From: Neobittarella massiliensis (ex Bilen et al. 2018)
GTDB taxonomy: Bacteria > Bacillota > Clostridia > Oscillospirales > Ruminococcaceae
Length of the DNA stretch: 64,000 nucleotides
Direction: 5' to 3'
Assembly: GCF_900289145.1 (NCBI RefSeq)
Contig: NZ_OKQO01000010.1
Coordinates: 1-64,000, forward strand
The translations under genes and the position numbers were made by a program. Below are positions 49,472 through 58,400 of this stretch, one piece after another. The notes beneath the pieces were generated by a model. It saw nothing but the letters and a program-made list of their open reading frames with translations. It did no database searches and was not told the origin of the DNA. Positions within the stretch are counted from its first letter, which is position 1; the number at the start of each line of letters is the position of its first letter.

Positions 49472-49818
49472 GCTTCACTCTCCCAATCTACCAGCTCACC
49501 GTCGGCCCACAGCCGCTCCAGGTCGTAAAACTCCCGGGTCTCGTGCAAAAACACGTGCACCATCACGTCGCCGTAATCCAGCAAGATCCAGTTTGCCGAC
49601 TGGTACCCCTCGACCCGCAGCGGCTCGGCTCCCTGCTGCTTGAGGAGAAACTCCACGTTGTCGGCCAGCGCCTTGACCTGGGTGGTGCTGCCGCCCTCAC
49701 AGAGGACGAAGTAGTCGCCCAGAGTGGAGATCTTGGCGATCTTGAGCACTTTGATATCGGTGGCTTTTTTATCGTCTAAGGCTTTGGCTGCCAAGAGATA
49801 TTTTTGTTTTGCGTCCAT
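49468..49818 (-). CDS. rsfS: Ribosome silencing factor
   Basis: 116 residues from ATG 49818 with AGAGGAGTG upstream; the longer frame overlaps the previous gene. The family core is [20 protein letters not shown] (about 26-45), [16 protein letters not shown], and the [21 protein letters not shown] motif (split, about 80-102) ending in LWADG. RsfS binds ribosomal protein uL14 and keeps subunits apart when nutrients are low. Neighbours yqeK and nadD are its usual partners. Confidence 0.95.
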   Translation of the reverse strand: MDAKQKYLLAAKALDDKKATDIKVLKIAKISTLGDYFVLCEGGSTTQVKALADNVEFLLKQQGAEPLRVEGYQSANWILLDYGDVMVHVFLHETREFYDLERLWADGELVDWESEA

Positions 49819-49840
49819 GCGTTCACTCCTCTGTGTGGCT

Positions 49841-51064
49841 CTACTCCTCGCCGGTATCGGAGCCGGTGCCGGAGCTGTCTTCTCCGCTGCCGTCACCGGT
49901 GCCGCTGGTGGTGTCCTCTTTGTTGCTGAGGCTGTCTTTGCCGGGGGTGTGGCCGTCCAGCAGATCTTGGATAGAGTTGCCGTTTTGGTCGTAATAGTCG
50001 TACTCGTGGCTGACCTCTATGACATTTAGATTCTCGGCCAGCACGTCGTCGGTGTGGGGCCTGAATTTCTGGTTGAGCAGGTCGGCCAGCTCGTCTTTGT
50101 GGATGCCGTAGATAGAGAGCCCGTCGTCGGAATAGGTGGGCTCGCCGGGGACCATATACATCTCGACCTTGGCCAGGTCGAGCTTAGAGGCCTCCTGGGC
50201 GTAAGCCAGGATATCGGCCATGGTGAGGTCGGTCTCGACCTTGTCGTAGCAGAGCTTGACTAACTTGATCATCTGGCTGCTGTTGAGGGTGGTGAGCTCC
50301 TCCATGGCCGCCGAAACAAACAGCCGCTGGGCCTTGACGCGGCCGATATCTCCCTCGGCATAGCCGTCGCGCCAGCGCACGAACCACTCTGCCTGTTGGC
50401 CGGTGAGCTTCTGCTGGCCGGCGGGGATAACGAATCCCTCGCCCGGGGAGTAGTCGATCTGGTAGGGGACGTTCATATCGATGCCGCCGATGGCGTCGAT
50501 GGCCTCGCGGAAGGTCTCCATGGTGATGGTAACGTAGTGGTCGATGGGCAGGGCAAACTGGTCGTTGAGCAGGCCCACCAGATTTTTGATCTTCTCATTC
50601 TGGTTGTCGCCGTGGGCGTAGACGGCGTTCACCTTGCCGGAGGGGTAGTCGCTGCCGATATAGGTGTCGCGGGGGACCTGCAGAATGGTGGCCTCGCTCT
50701 TCTCGAAATTGAAGTTGACGATCATGATGACGTCGGTGAGCTCGTTTTCGGTGTGCTCGGCCGCCGGGTCGGAATCGTTATCGATGCCGCAGACCAGGAT
50801 GTTCACCGACTTGTCCTGGATCTTTTTGGGGCTGGAGTACTCGGTGATGTCGGCGCCGCCAAACAGGTTGGTGTGCAGCAGCGCATAGCCCACCCCGCAC
50901 AGCAGGATGACCACCGCCAGCACGCTGGACAGGATGATGGTGAGCCGCTTTTTCTTGTTGACCGGTTTTTTTACGCGCAGGCGCTTACTGTTACCAGCCG
51001 GGCCGCGGCCGCGCTGATCGCCGCCACCGTTGCTATTGTTGTTAGGTCTATTTGCCAAAATCAA
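49841..51064 (-). CDS. LytR-CpsA-Psr (LCP) family cell-wall ligase
   Basis: 407 residues; a TTG start at 51064, overlapping the yqeK stop, or a TTG two codons later. Basic N-terminal tail, one membrane anchor (RLTIILSSVLAVVILLCGVG, about 40-59), and an extracytoplasmic LCP domain: NILVCGIDND, TDVIMIVNFN, LQVPRDTYIG with the conserved Arg-Asp, and KVNAVYAHG. The tail is Ser/Gly/Asp/Glu-rich. LCP enzymes attach wall polymers such as teichoic acids or capsule to peptidoglycan. Its place between yqeK and rsfS is common in Clostridia. Confidence 0.92.
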   Translation of the reverse strand: MILANRPNNNSNGGGDQRGRGPAGNSKRLRVKKPVNKKKRLTIILSSVLAVVILLCGVGYALLHTNLFGGADITEYSSPKKIQDKSVNILVCGIDNDSDPAAEHTENELTDVIMIVNFNFEKSEATILQVPRDTYIGSDYPSGKVNAVYAHGDNQNEKIKNLVGLLNDQFALPIDHYVTITMETFREAIDAIGGIDMNVPYQIDYSPGEGFVIPAGQQKLTGQQAEWFVRWRDGYAEGDIGRVKAQRLFVSAAMEELTTLNSSQMIKLVKLCYDKVETDLTMADILAYAQEASKLDLAKVEMYMVPGEPTYSDDGLSIYGIHKDELADLLNQKFRPHTDDVLAENLNVIEVSHEYDYYDQNGNSIQDLLDGHTPGKDSLSNKEDTTSGTGDGSGEDSSGTGSDTGEE

Positions 51065-51663
51065 TCATCTCCCAGAAGTTGGTAGTAGTTATAGGCCGAG
51101 ACCGTGTCCTCGTAAATGGGCTTTTGCTCTTTGGCCAGGTAGAGGATATTGTTTCTTAAAGCGGCGGCCATGCCGCGGTTTAAACTGGCAAAGCACAGTT
51201 TTCGCAGCTTGTCCACCCCGTGAAAATCGCGGTCCAGCCCCACCATGTCTGCTAAAAATACCACCTTTTCGGCCCCGGTCATGGCCGGGCGGCCGGTGGT
51301 ATGGTAGTACACAGCGTCTAGTATCTCCCGATCGGCAATGCCCAATTCCTTTTGGGCGTAAGCGCTGGCGGCCGGGCCGTGTAAGAGAGCCCGGGTACAG
51401 ACGACTTTTTGCTGATACGGCAGGCGAATATGCTCTATTATAGCAAAACCCCGGCACCAATGCAATAATTCGGGCAGCGGGGACTCTTTCATCAGGTCGT
51501 GCAGCAGCGCCGCCGCCTGACAGCGCCAGATATCTGCCCCGTGGGTGCGCGCCAGGTCCACCGCCATTTTTTCTACCGCCAGCACGTGGCGAAAGCGCTT
51601 TTTCGAGAGCCGCTCTTTGGCCAGCTGGCGCAGGGCGGCGAGATCGATATCGGTACCAGTCAA
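51061..51663 (-). CDS. yqeK: HD-domain diadenosine tetraphosphatase YqeK
   Basis: 200 residues. HD motifs: KRFRHVLAVEKMAVDLA (about 21-37, first His), AALLHDLMKE (His-Asp, about 46-55), AILH-equivalent LLHGPAAS, and YYHTTGRPAM (His, about 125-134). YqeK symmetrically cleaves Ap4A in Firmicutes. It overlaps nadD upstream by four bases and the LCP gene downstream. Confidence 0.93.
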   Translation of the reverse strand: MTGTDIDLAALRQLAKERLSKKRFRHVLAVEKMAVDLARTHGADIWRCQAAALLHDLMKESPLPELLHWCRGFAIIEHIRLPYQQKVVCTRALLHGPAASAYAQKELGIADREILDAVYYHTTGRPAMTGAEKVVFLADMVGLDRDFHGVDKLRKLCFASLNRGMAAALRNNILYLAKEQKPIYEDTVSAYNYYQLLGDD

Positions 51664-52274
51664 ACAGATGCCCCCTGTCTGTAGAGATGATGGGTATTTA
51701 TGTAGCTTGCCACCGCCGGGTCGAGATAGGCGCCGACGGCGGTCCCGGCGGCCAGGCTCTGCCGCAGCGCGCTGGAGGAGATCTCCACCGGCGGAAAGTC
51801 AAACAGCAGGATCTCTCCCCCCGCCTGTGCGGTCAGCCCGTCGGCAAAGGCCTGCAGGCCCGCCCGGTCCGTGGCGTTGCGGGCGGCGGCGCAAAAAGTG
51901 GCCAGCCCCAGCAGCTCCTGCCAGCGGTGCCACTTTTTAAAGTAGTAGAGCATGTCGCTGCCCAGCAGAAAGTAGAGCTTTTCGCCGGGGTAGAGCGCGC
52001 GCAGCTGCACCAGCGTGTCGTAGGTGTAGCTCTTGCCGGTGCGGGCGAGCTCTATATCCGACACCTGGGCCGGCACGCCCCAGTCGCACAGGGCGGCCAT
52101 GGCCAGCCGGTCGGCGGCGCTGGCCCCGCCGGTAGCCTGCTGCTTGTGCGGCGGGATGTTGGTGGGGATGATGAGACACCGCCCGAGCCCCAGCTGACTG
52201 CACACCGCCGACACCAGTTTGGTGTGGCCTTTGTGGGGCGGGTCGAAAGTGCCGCCGAACACCGCCATAGACAT
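51660..52274 (-). CDS. nadD: Nicotinate-nucleotide adenylyltransferase
   Basis: 204 residues from ATG 52274, with GCAGGTGA just upstream; a GTG three codons earlier and an ATG two codons later are alternatives. The nucleotidyltransferase fold shows AVFGGTFDPPHKGHTKLV with the GTFDPxHxGH active site, IPTNIPPHK, FLLGSDMLYYFKKWHRW, and the ISSSALRQ phosphate loop. It makes NaAD from nicotinate mononucleotide for NAD synthesis. The order yhbY-nadD-yqeK is standard for Firmicutes. Confidence 0.96.
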   Translation of the reverse strand: MSMAVFGGTFDPPHKGHTKLVSAVCSQLGLGRCLIIPTNIPPHKQQATGGASAADRLAMAALCDWGVPAQVSDIELARTGKSYTYDTLVQLRALYPGEKLYFLLGSDMLYYFKKWHRWQELLGLATFCAAARNATDRAGLQAFADGLTAQAGGEILLFDFPPVEISSSALRQSLAAGTAVGAYLDPAVASYINTHHLYRQGASV

Positions 52275-52343
52275 TGCCGTCACCTGCCTTTTTAGAGCTT
52301 TTTTTGCACCGGCGGCGCTTCACCGCCGGTGTGCCGGAAGCAG

Positions 52344-52640
52344 CTACTTGAGCAGCTCCTGGTACTTGCTGTCTTTTTTCTTGCCGCGGAAGAGCACAAA
52401 GCGGGTGCCGATGACCTGCACCACCTCGGCGCCGGTGTACTCGGCCAGCTCGGCGGCCGCCTCCTTGGCGGTGTAGAGGCTGTTTTCCAGTACCCGCATC
52501 TTGATGAGCTCGCGGGCGGCCAAAGCGTCTTTTACCTGGGTGACTACTGCGTCGTCCAGCCCGCCTTTGCCCACCTGCAGGATGGTGTCGAGGGAATTGG
52601 CAGCGGCCCGCAGACGGGCCCTCTGTTTGCTGCTGAGCAT
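52344..52640 (-). CDS. yhbY: YhbY/CRM-domain RNA-binding protein
   Basis: 98 residues. LSSKQRARLRAAANSLD at the start, the GKGGLDDAVVTQVKDAL segment with the GxxG RNA-binding loop region, and RELIKMRVLEN then VVQVIGTRFVLFRGKKK are the CRM-domain landmarks. Such proteins associate with the maturing large ribosomal subunit. It starts two bases after rdgB ends, so both share one transcript. Confidence 0.93.
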   Translation of the reverse strand: MLSSKQRARLRAAANSLDTILQVGKGGLDDAVVTQVKDALAARELIKMRVLENSLYTAKEAAAELAEYTGAEVVQVIGTRFVLFRGKKKDSKYQELLK

Positions 52641-52642
52641 AA

Positions 52643-53239
52643 TTATCTCTCCTTTAGATATTGCTGTAATAGGGGTGCAAAGTCGGCCAGCGCCTTACCC
52701 CGGTGGCTGATAGCATCCTTTTCATCCGGCCCGATGCTGGCGAAGGTCTTGTCCTCCCCCACGTAAAACAGCGGGTCGTAGCCAAAGCCGCTGTCGCCTT
52801 TGGGCGCCAGACCGATGACCCCCGGACACTCGCCGCGGGTGTGAAAGCTGCGGCCGTCGGGGAACACGCAGGTGATGACGCTGACAAATTTGGCCCCGCG
52901 CTCTTCAGCCGGTACGCCCTCCAGCGCCGCCAGCAGCTTTTGGTTGTTCTTCTCGTCGGTGGCCCCCTCGCCGCTGTAGCGGGCCGAGTACACCCCCGGC
53001 GCCCCGCCCAGCGCATCCACCGCCAGACCGGAGTCGTCGGCAATGGCCGGCTGGCCGCTCAGGTCGCAGATGGCTTTGGCCTTGATGAAAGAATTTTCTT
53101 CAAAAGTGGTGCCGGTCTCCTCGATCTCGGTCTCGATACCGGCCTCTTTTAAAGAGACCGCCTCGATGCCGTAGCTGTCGAGAATGCGGCGGAACTCCTT
53201 GAGCTTTTTTTGATTGTTGGTGGCGATGATAAAGCGCAT
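52643..53239 (-). CDS. rdgB: XTP/dITP diphosphatase
   Basis: 198 residues from ATG 53239 behind AAAGGAGAG; the longer frame lies in non-coding sequence. Motifs: FIIATNNQKKLKEF at the start, FEENSFIKAKAIC, ADDSGLAVDALGGAPGVYSARY (split, about 67-88) and GFGYDPLFY; it ends with HRGKALADFAPLL. The enzyme removes deaminated purine nucleotides from the pool. It is the first gene of the operon that runs to leuS, and its upstream flank is the 110-bp repeat array. Confidence 0.96.
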   Translation of the reverse strand: MRFIIATNNQKKLKEFRRILDSYGIEAVSLKEAGIETEIEETGTTFEENSFIKAKAICDLSGQPAIADDSGLAVDALGGAPGVYSARYSGEGATDEKNNQKLLAALEGVPAEERGAKFVSVITCVFPDGRSFHTRGECPGVIGLAPKGDSGFGYDPLFYVGEDKTFASIGPDEKDAISHRGKALADFAPLLQQYLKER

Positions 53240-53392
53240 GATCGCTCTCCTTTGTGCAGGCAGACGGGGCCTTGACAGGCCTTGGGGAAATGTTAATAAA
53301 TTATAAATTCGGACTTGAAACAGGAAATCAGGCGGCAAATAGCGCCCCTTTGGGCTGACCTGCCTTACGACGACATTGTAAAGCGACGACCC

Positions 53393-54208
53393 GGTGCGAG
53401 CCGGCAACGCCGGGAGCCATAAAACAATATATCAGCGGCCCAACCGATGAACCGGCGTGAGGTGAGCTCCGGCCGCCCCACAGAACCACAGCAGAGCAAC
53501 ACGGTGCGAGCCGGCGAAGCCGGGAGCCACAAAGCAATATATCGGCGGCCCGACCGATGGACCGGCGTGAGATGCGCCCCGGCCGCCCCACAGAACCACA
53601 GCGGTGCGACACGGTGCGAGCCGGCAACGCCGGGAGCCACAAAACAATATATCGGCGGCCCGACCGATGAACCGGCGTGAGATGCGCCCCGGTCGCCCCA
53701 CAGAACCACAGCGGTGCAACACGGTGCGAACCGGCAACGCCGGGAGCCACAAAACAATATATCGGCGGCCTGACCGGTGGACCGGCATGAGATAAGCCCC
53801 GGCTGCCCCGCAGAACCACAGCGGTGCGACACGGTGCGAGCCGGCAACGCCGGGAGCCACAAAACAATATATCGGCGGCCCGACCGGTGAACCGGCGTGA
53901 GATGCGCCCCGGCCGCCCCACAGAACCACAGCGGTGCGATACGGTGCGAACCGGCGGAGCCGGGAGCCATAAAACAATATATCGGCGGCTAGGCAGTAGC
54001 GTGGTAGGAAATGAAAGCTAACTTCTTAACAGAACCGCAGCAGGTCAACCTGGTGCGAACCGGCAACGCCGGGAGCCACAAAGCCACATATCGGCGGCTA
54101 GGCAGTAGCGTGGTAGGAAATGAAAGCTAACTTCTTAACAGAACCGCAGCAGGTCAACCTGGTGCGAGCCGGCGAAGCCGGGAGCCATAAAACAATATAT
54201 CGGCGATT
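53393..54208. repeat. Tandem array of eight ~110-bp units
   Basis: The core word GGTGCGA(G/A)CCGGC starts at 53393, 53503, 53613, 53723, 53833, 53943, 54052 and 54161: five intervals of 110 bp, then two of 109. Each core is about 47 bp and ends in ACAATATATCGGCGGC or a close variant. The linking arm exists in two types: the first five arms share CGACCGATGAACCGGCGTGA, the last two share GTAGCGTGGTAGGAAATGAA; both types end in CAGAACCnCAGC. The CCGGC/GCCGG stem in the core is kept in every copy while its 3-base loop varies (AAC, GAA, GGA). Confidence 0.92.
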
Positions 54209-54348
54209 GGCCCCGGCACCTCCCGTTTGGCACGACCGGCGTTTTGATAAGACCATTTAGATTTCATCGGCCGGACGGCCGATACCTTCCACCGCCCCAA
54301 AATTGCGGCCCGGCCGTGATTTTGGGGCGGTGCCGGAGGATTGCAAAG

Positions 54349-54404
54349 AGGAGGATGACAGAGCAAGGCGAGCGCAGCGAGTCCGCAGCGATTGGCATCC
54401 TCCT
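54349..54404 (-). terminator. Possible terminator of the topA-ftsY operon
   Basis: AGGAGGATG (54349-54357) and CATCCTCCT (54396-54404) pair across a long loop; the T content after it on the minus strand is low. Confidence 0.4.
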
Positions 54405-54446
54405 TTTGAACGCAGTCACTACCGTTTTCCACTCTAACCGCAGTCG

Positions 54447-55361
54447 CTACTGTTCTTCGCTAAACAGCGCCTCGATAAACTCTCTGGCGTCAAACGGCTG
54501 CAGGTCGTCGACCTGCTCGCCCACGCCGATGTAGCGCACCGGCAGGCCCAGCTGATCTTTGATGGCCACCACCACCCCGCCTTTGGCGGTGCCGTCGAGC
54601 TTGGTGAGCACGATGCCGGTGAGGTCGGTGACTTCCATAAACTGTTTGGCCTGGTTGACGCCGTTTTGGCCGGTGGTGGCGTCGAGCACCAAAAAGGTCT
54701 CTTTTTTGCAGCCGGCCGCCTCGCGGTCGATGACCCGGCCGATCTTCTCGAGCTCGGCCATGAGGTTTTTCTTGTTGTGCAGCCGGCCGGCAGTGTCGCA
54801 GATGAGCACATCGGCGCCGCGGGCCTTGGCCGCCTGCACCGCGTCGAACACCACCGCCGCCGGGTCGGAGCCCTCCTGGTGGGCGATGACGTCGCACCCG
54901 GCGCGTTGGCCCCACACCTGCAGCTGATCGATGGCCGCGGCGCGGAACGTATCGGCTGCCGCCAGCAGCACCTTGTTTCCCTTACCGCGCAGGTCGGCGG
55001 CTATTTTGCCGATGGTGGTGGTTTTGCCCACCCCGTTTACCCCGATGACGAGCAGGATGGTGGGCTTGGTGGGCAGCTGCAGGGCGGTGTCGCCGGCCAG
55101 TATCTCGTACAGTGCGTCTTTCAGGTAGCTCTTGACCTGGGCCGGGTCGGTGACCCGGTCGCGCTTGATGGCCGCGCGCAGGTTCTCGACCACCTTGAGG
55201 GCGGTATCGACCCCCACGTCGGCCATGATGAGGGTCTCCTCGATCTCCTCGAACAGCTCCTCGTCGATCTTGGTAAAGCTGGCGGCGATGCCGCTGATGG
55301 CCCCGGCAAAAGAATCGCGGGTCTTTTTAAGTCCCTGCTTGAGTTTTTCAAAAAAGCCCAA
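54447..55361 (-). CDS. ftsY: Signal recognition particle receptor FtsY
   Basis: 304 residues, TTG start behind AGGAGGCAG. This is the short Firmicute form: a minimal N domain (about 1-90) without the long acidic A domain, then the SRP GTPase G domain: GVNGVGKTTTIGKIAADL (G1), DTFRAAAIDQLQVW, CDTAGRLHNKKNLMAEL (G3), TKLDGTAKGG (G4 and closing loop) and the terminal GVGEQVDDLQPFDAREFI. It docks SRP-ribosome complexes at the membrane. It is the last gene of the smc operon. Confidence 0.97.
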   Translation of the reverse strand: MGFFEKLKQGLKKTRDSFAGAISGIAASFTKIDEELFEEIEETLIMADVGVDTALKVVENLRAAIKRDRVTDPAQVKSYLKDALYEILAGDTALQLPTKPTILLVIGVNGVGKTTTIGKIAADLRGKGNKVLLAAADTFRAAAIDQLQVWGQRAGCDVIAHQEGSDPAAVVFDAVQAAKARGADVLICDTAGRLHNKKNLMAELEKIGRVIDREAAGCKKETFLVLDATTGQNGVNQAKQFMEVTDLTGIVLTKLDGTAKGGVVVAIKDQLGLPVRYIGVGEQVDDLQPFDAREFIEALFSEEQ

Positions 55362-55436
55362 CTTGCTGCCTCCTCTTTCTGATCCGTGTAGTCGGTGTGC
55401 TGCCGGCCGCGGCCGGCGGGGCCTTACGGCCCATCT

Positions 55437-58400
55437 CTATTTGTATTCGGAGCCGATCTCGCTGACATCCAGCTTGAGCAGCTTAGAAACCCCTTTTTCC
55501 TGCATGGTGACGCCGTAGAGCACGTCGGATTCCTCCATGGTGCCGCGGCGGTGGGTGATGAGGATGAACTGGGTGCGGTCGTTCATGGTGCGCAGGTAGC
55601 TGGCGTATTTGGCGACGTTGACGTCGTCTAGAGCGGCCTCGATCTCGTCGAGGATGCAAAACGGCGACGGGTGTACGGTGAGGATGGCAAAGTAGATGGC
55701 GATGGCCACAAAGGCCTGCTCGCCGCCGGAGAGCGCCTGCAGGCTCTTGACCAGCTTGCCCGGGGGCGAGACCTGGATCTCGATGCCCGACTCCAGCACG
55801 TTGTCCGGCTCGGTGAGCACCAGACCGGCGCTGCCGCCGCCGAACAGGTCGACAAAGATGCGGGAGAAGTTGTCGCCTATTTTTTTGAAGTTGTCCGAGA
55901 AGATGGCGATCATCTCTTTGGTGAGCGAGCCGATCATCTGGCGCAGTTTCTCTTTGCTCTCCTGCACGTCGGTCATCTGGCCGGTCATAAAGTCGTAGCG
56001 CTCTTTTTCGGCCCGGTACTCCTCGATGGCCTCCACGTTGACCGCGCCCAGCGCGCGCATCTTGGCCTTTAGGCTGGCCAGCTGGCGGTTTTGCTCCCGC
56101 TCGTCGGTGACCGGGCGGGCCTCCTCTTCGGCCTGGGAGCGACTGAGCTCGTACTGGTCGTACAAGTCGGCGATGATCTGGTCGTACTGCTGCTGCATGG
56201 TGCGGCCCCGCTCTTCCAGGCGGGCCAGCTCCCGCGCCAGCTCCTCTTTTTGGGTCTGCAGCTGGCGCTGGTGCTGGCGGTCGGCGGTCTCTTTTTGCTC
56301 CAGCGCCTGCCGTGCCTCTACCTGGGCCTGTATATCCAGCCTGCACTGCTCCACCGAGGCCTGCAGGCCATCATTCTGCCCGGCCAGGGCCTGCGCCTGC
56401 TCCTCCAGCTCGCCCAGCTGCGCCTCGGCGCTCTCTATCTGCTGCTGCAGCTGCTCTTTTTGGCGGCCGCCGGCCAGTTTCTGCTCGCTTAAAGCCACCA
56501 TCTCCTGGCCGGCCACCAGAATGTCTTTTTGCAGGCCGGAGATCTGTACTTTCAGCTCGGTGATCTCGTCGATGATCTGCTGGCGGCGGTCGGTATAGGC
56601 CTTGGCCTCTCCCGACAGACTAGCCAGCTTTTCGTCGAGCTCGTCGTGCAGCTGTCTGGTCTCGTGCTGCTGGGCGCCGAGCTCGCTGATCTCGCTCTCG
56701 AGCTGCTGCCGGTAGGCGGCGGCGCGGTCACCGTCGTCCTTTATGGCCGCCAGCTGGCGGTCGGCCGTCTGCAGGTACTGCTCGATCTTGGCCAGTTCTC
56801 CCTCACAGCGGATCTTGTCCTGGGTGAAGGTGATCTTTTCGCTGCCGGCGCCGTCGACGATGGCGGTGAGCTTGGCCACCTCTTCGCCCAGCGCTTTCTC
56901 CTCGGCGGCTTTTTGGCGGTAGCTCTCGGCCGTCTGCTGCAGCCTTTGGCTGAGCTTGTCCAGCTCGCTCTGGCGGGAAAACACCCCGGCGGACTTAGAC
57001 AGGTGGCCGCCGGTAAAGCTGCCGCCGGCGTTGACCACCTGGCCGTCGAGGGTGACGACGCGAAAGCGGTAGCCAAAGCGCTTGGCCATCGCCGCCGCGG
57101 CATCCAGATCCTCGGCCACCACCGTTTTGCCCAGAATATTCTGGGCGATGGGGGCGATATCTGCCTCGCAGCGCACCAGCGCGCTGGCTATGCCCACAAA
57201 GCCGTCTGCCTCCTCGACGCCCCGCTCGTTTAAGCTGCGGGGGCGGATGGTGGTCTGGGGCAAAAAGGTGGCCCGGCCGCCCCGGGTCTCTTTTAAAAAG
57301 CGGATACCGGCCTTGGCGGCGGCCTCGTCGGTGCAGACGATGTGCTGGGCGGCGCCGCCCAGCGCCACCTCGATGGCGGTGGCGTACTGGCTGTCGACCG
57401 AGAGCAGCTGCGCCACCGGGCCCAAAATGCCCCGCAGCTTGCCCTCTTTGGCGGCCATGCTCACCTTTTTTACGCTGTAGGCAAAGCCCTCCATATTGTC
57501 TTTTAAGTCGCGCAGCACTTTGATCTTGTTTTGCATATCGGTGCCGGCGGCGCGCAGCTCGGCCAGCTCCTGCACCAGCTTTTGGTGCTTATCGCTGCGG
57601 CTGCGCAGCTTCATGGCGTAACCCTCGCCGGCATTTTGAGCCGACTGCAGCGCCTCTTCGGTCTCGGCCAGCTGGCGGCGCACCTGCTCGAGCTCCTCGA
57701 CGGCCTGCTGGCGGTCTTTTTGCAGCTGCTCGCGGTTTTTTTGCAGCTGCTCGAGCTGGCTGGCGCTGCGGGTGCGGTTGTCCTCGGCCGCGTGCAGTTT
57801 CACCCTGTACTCCCCCAGCTGCAGCGCGTACTGGGAGAGCTGGTCGGCCATCTGCTGGATCTCGGACTGCACGGTGGCGTTGTCGCTCATGAGCGCCTGC
57901 AGCGCCTGCTCCTTTTTTGCCGCCTGCTGCTCGCGCTCGGCGGCCATCTGCCGGCTCTTCTCGATGAGCGCCTGCTGGTCGGCGATCTGGCGGTCTTTCT
58001 GGGCGCTCTGCACGCCGATATCCCCCATCTGCGCCCGGTAGCGCTCGATGCTCTCGGACACGTGCTTTTTCTCATTTTGCAATACCAGCGCGCTGGCCTC
58101 GTTTTGACTCATCTGCTCGCGAATGGCGGCGATCTGCCCGTTGATATCGTCGATCCGGCGGCTGATGGCCCCCTTTTGCATAAAGGCATCCTCGGCGGCC
58201 CGGTCGATCTGCGCGATCTCGCCGTCGAGCCGCTGCAGGTCGTTTTGACAGATGAGCAGCTTGTCCTCCTGCTGTCGCAGCAGCTGGCGGGATTTGTTCA
58301 GAGTGTGCACCCACAGCGATATCTCGATCTGGCGGCGGCGGGCGGCCAGATCCAGGTACTCGCTGGCCTTTTCGCTCTGGCGGTGCAGCGGCTCTAAGCG

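Larger units (their letters stand above)
53240..54446. other. 1.2-kb gene-free region between ftsY and rdgB
   Basis: Most of it is the tandem repeat array (53393-54208). A TATAAT on the minus strand (53300-53305) may be the -10 box of the rdgB operon, without a clear -35. After the array come an ATCGGCCG/CGGCCGAT palindrome near 54267, a CACCGCCCCAAAAT hairpin (about 54290-54333) and the ftsY terminator-like hairpin. Confidence 0.6.

Noticed and set aside
53328-53977. Long overlapping open frames in all three minus frames through the 110-bp array
   Set aside because: The unit length is not a multiple of three, so the same translated blocks rotate through the frames; there is no ribosome site and the composition (Cys/Arg/Gly/Pro) is that of translated repeat DNA.
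53393-54208. CRISPR array
   Set aside because: Units of ~110 bp repeat along their whole length; there are no unique spacers and no cas genes.
54154-54432. 92-codon minus-strand frame after the array
   Set aside because: It runs into the repeat core and through two hairpins, and has no protein-like composition or ribosome site.
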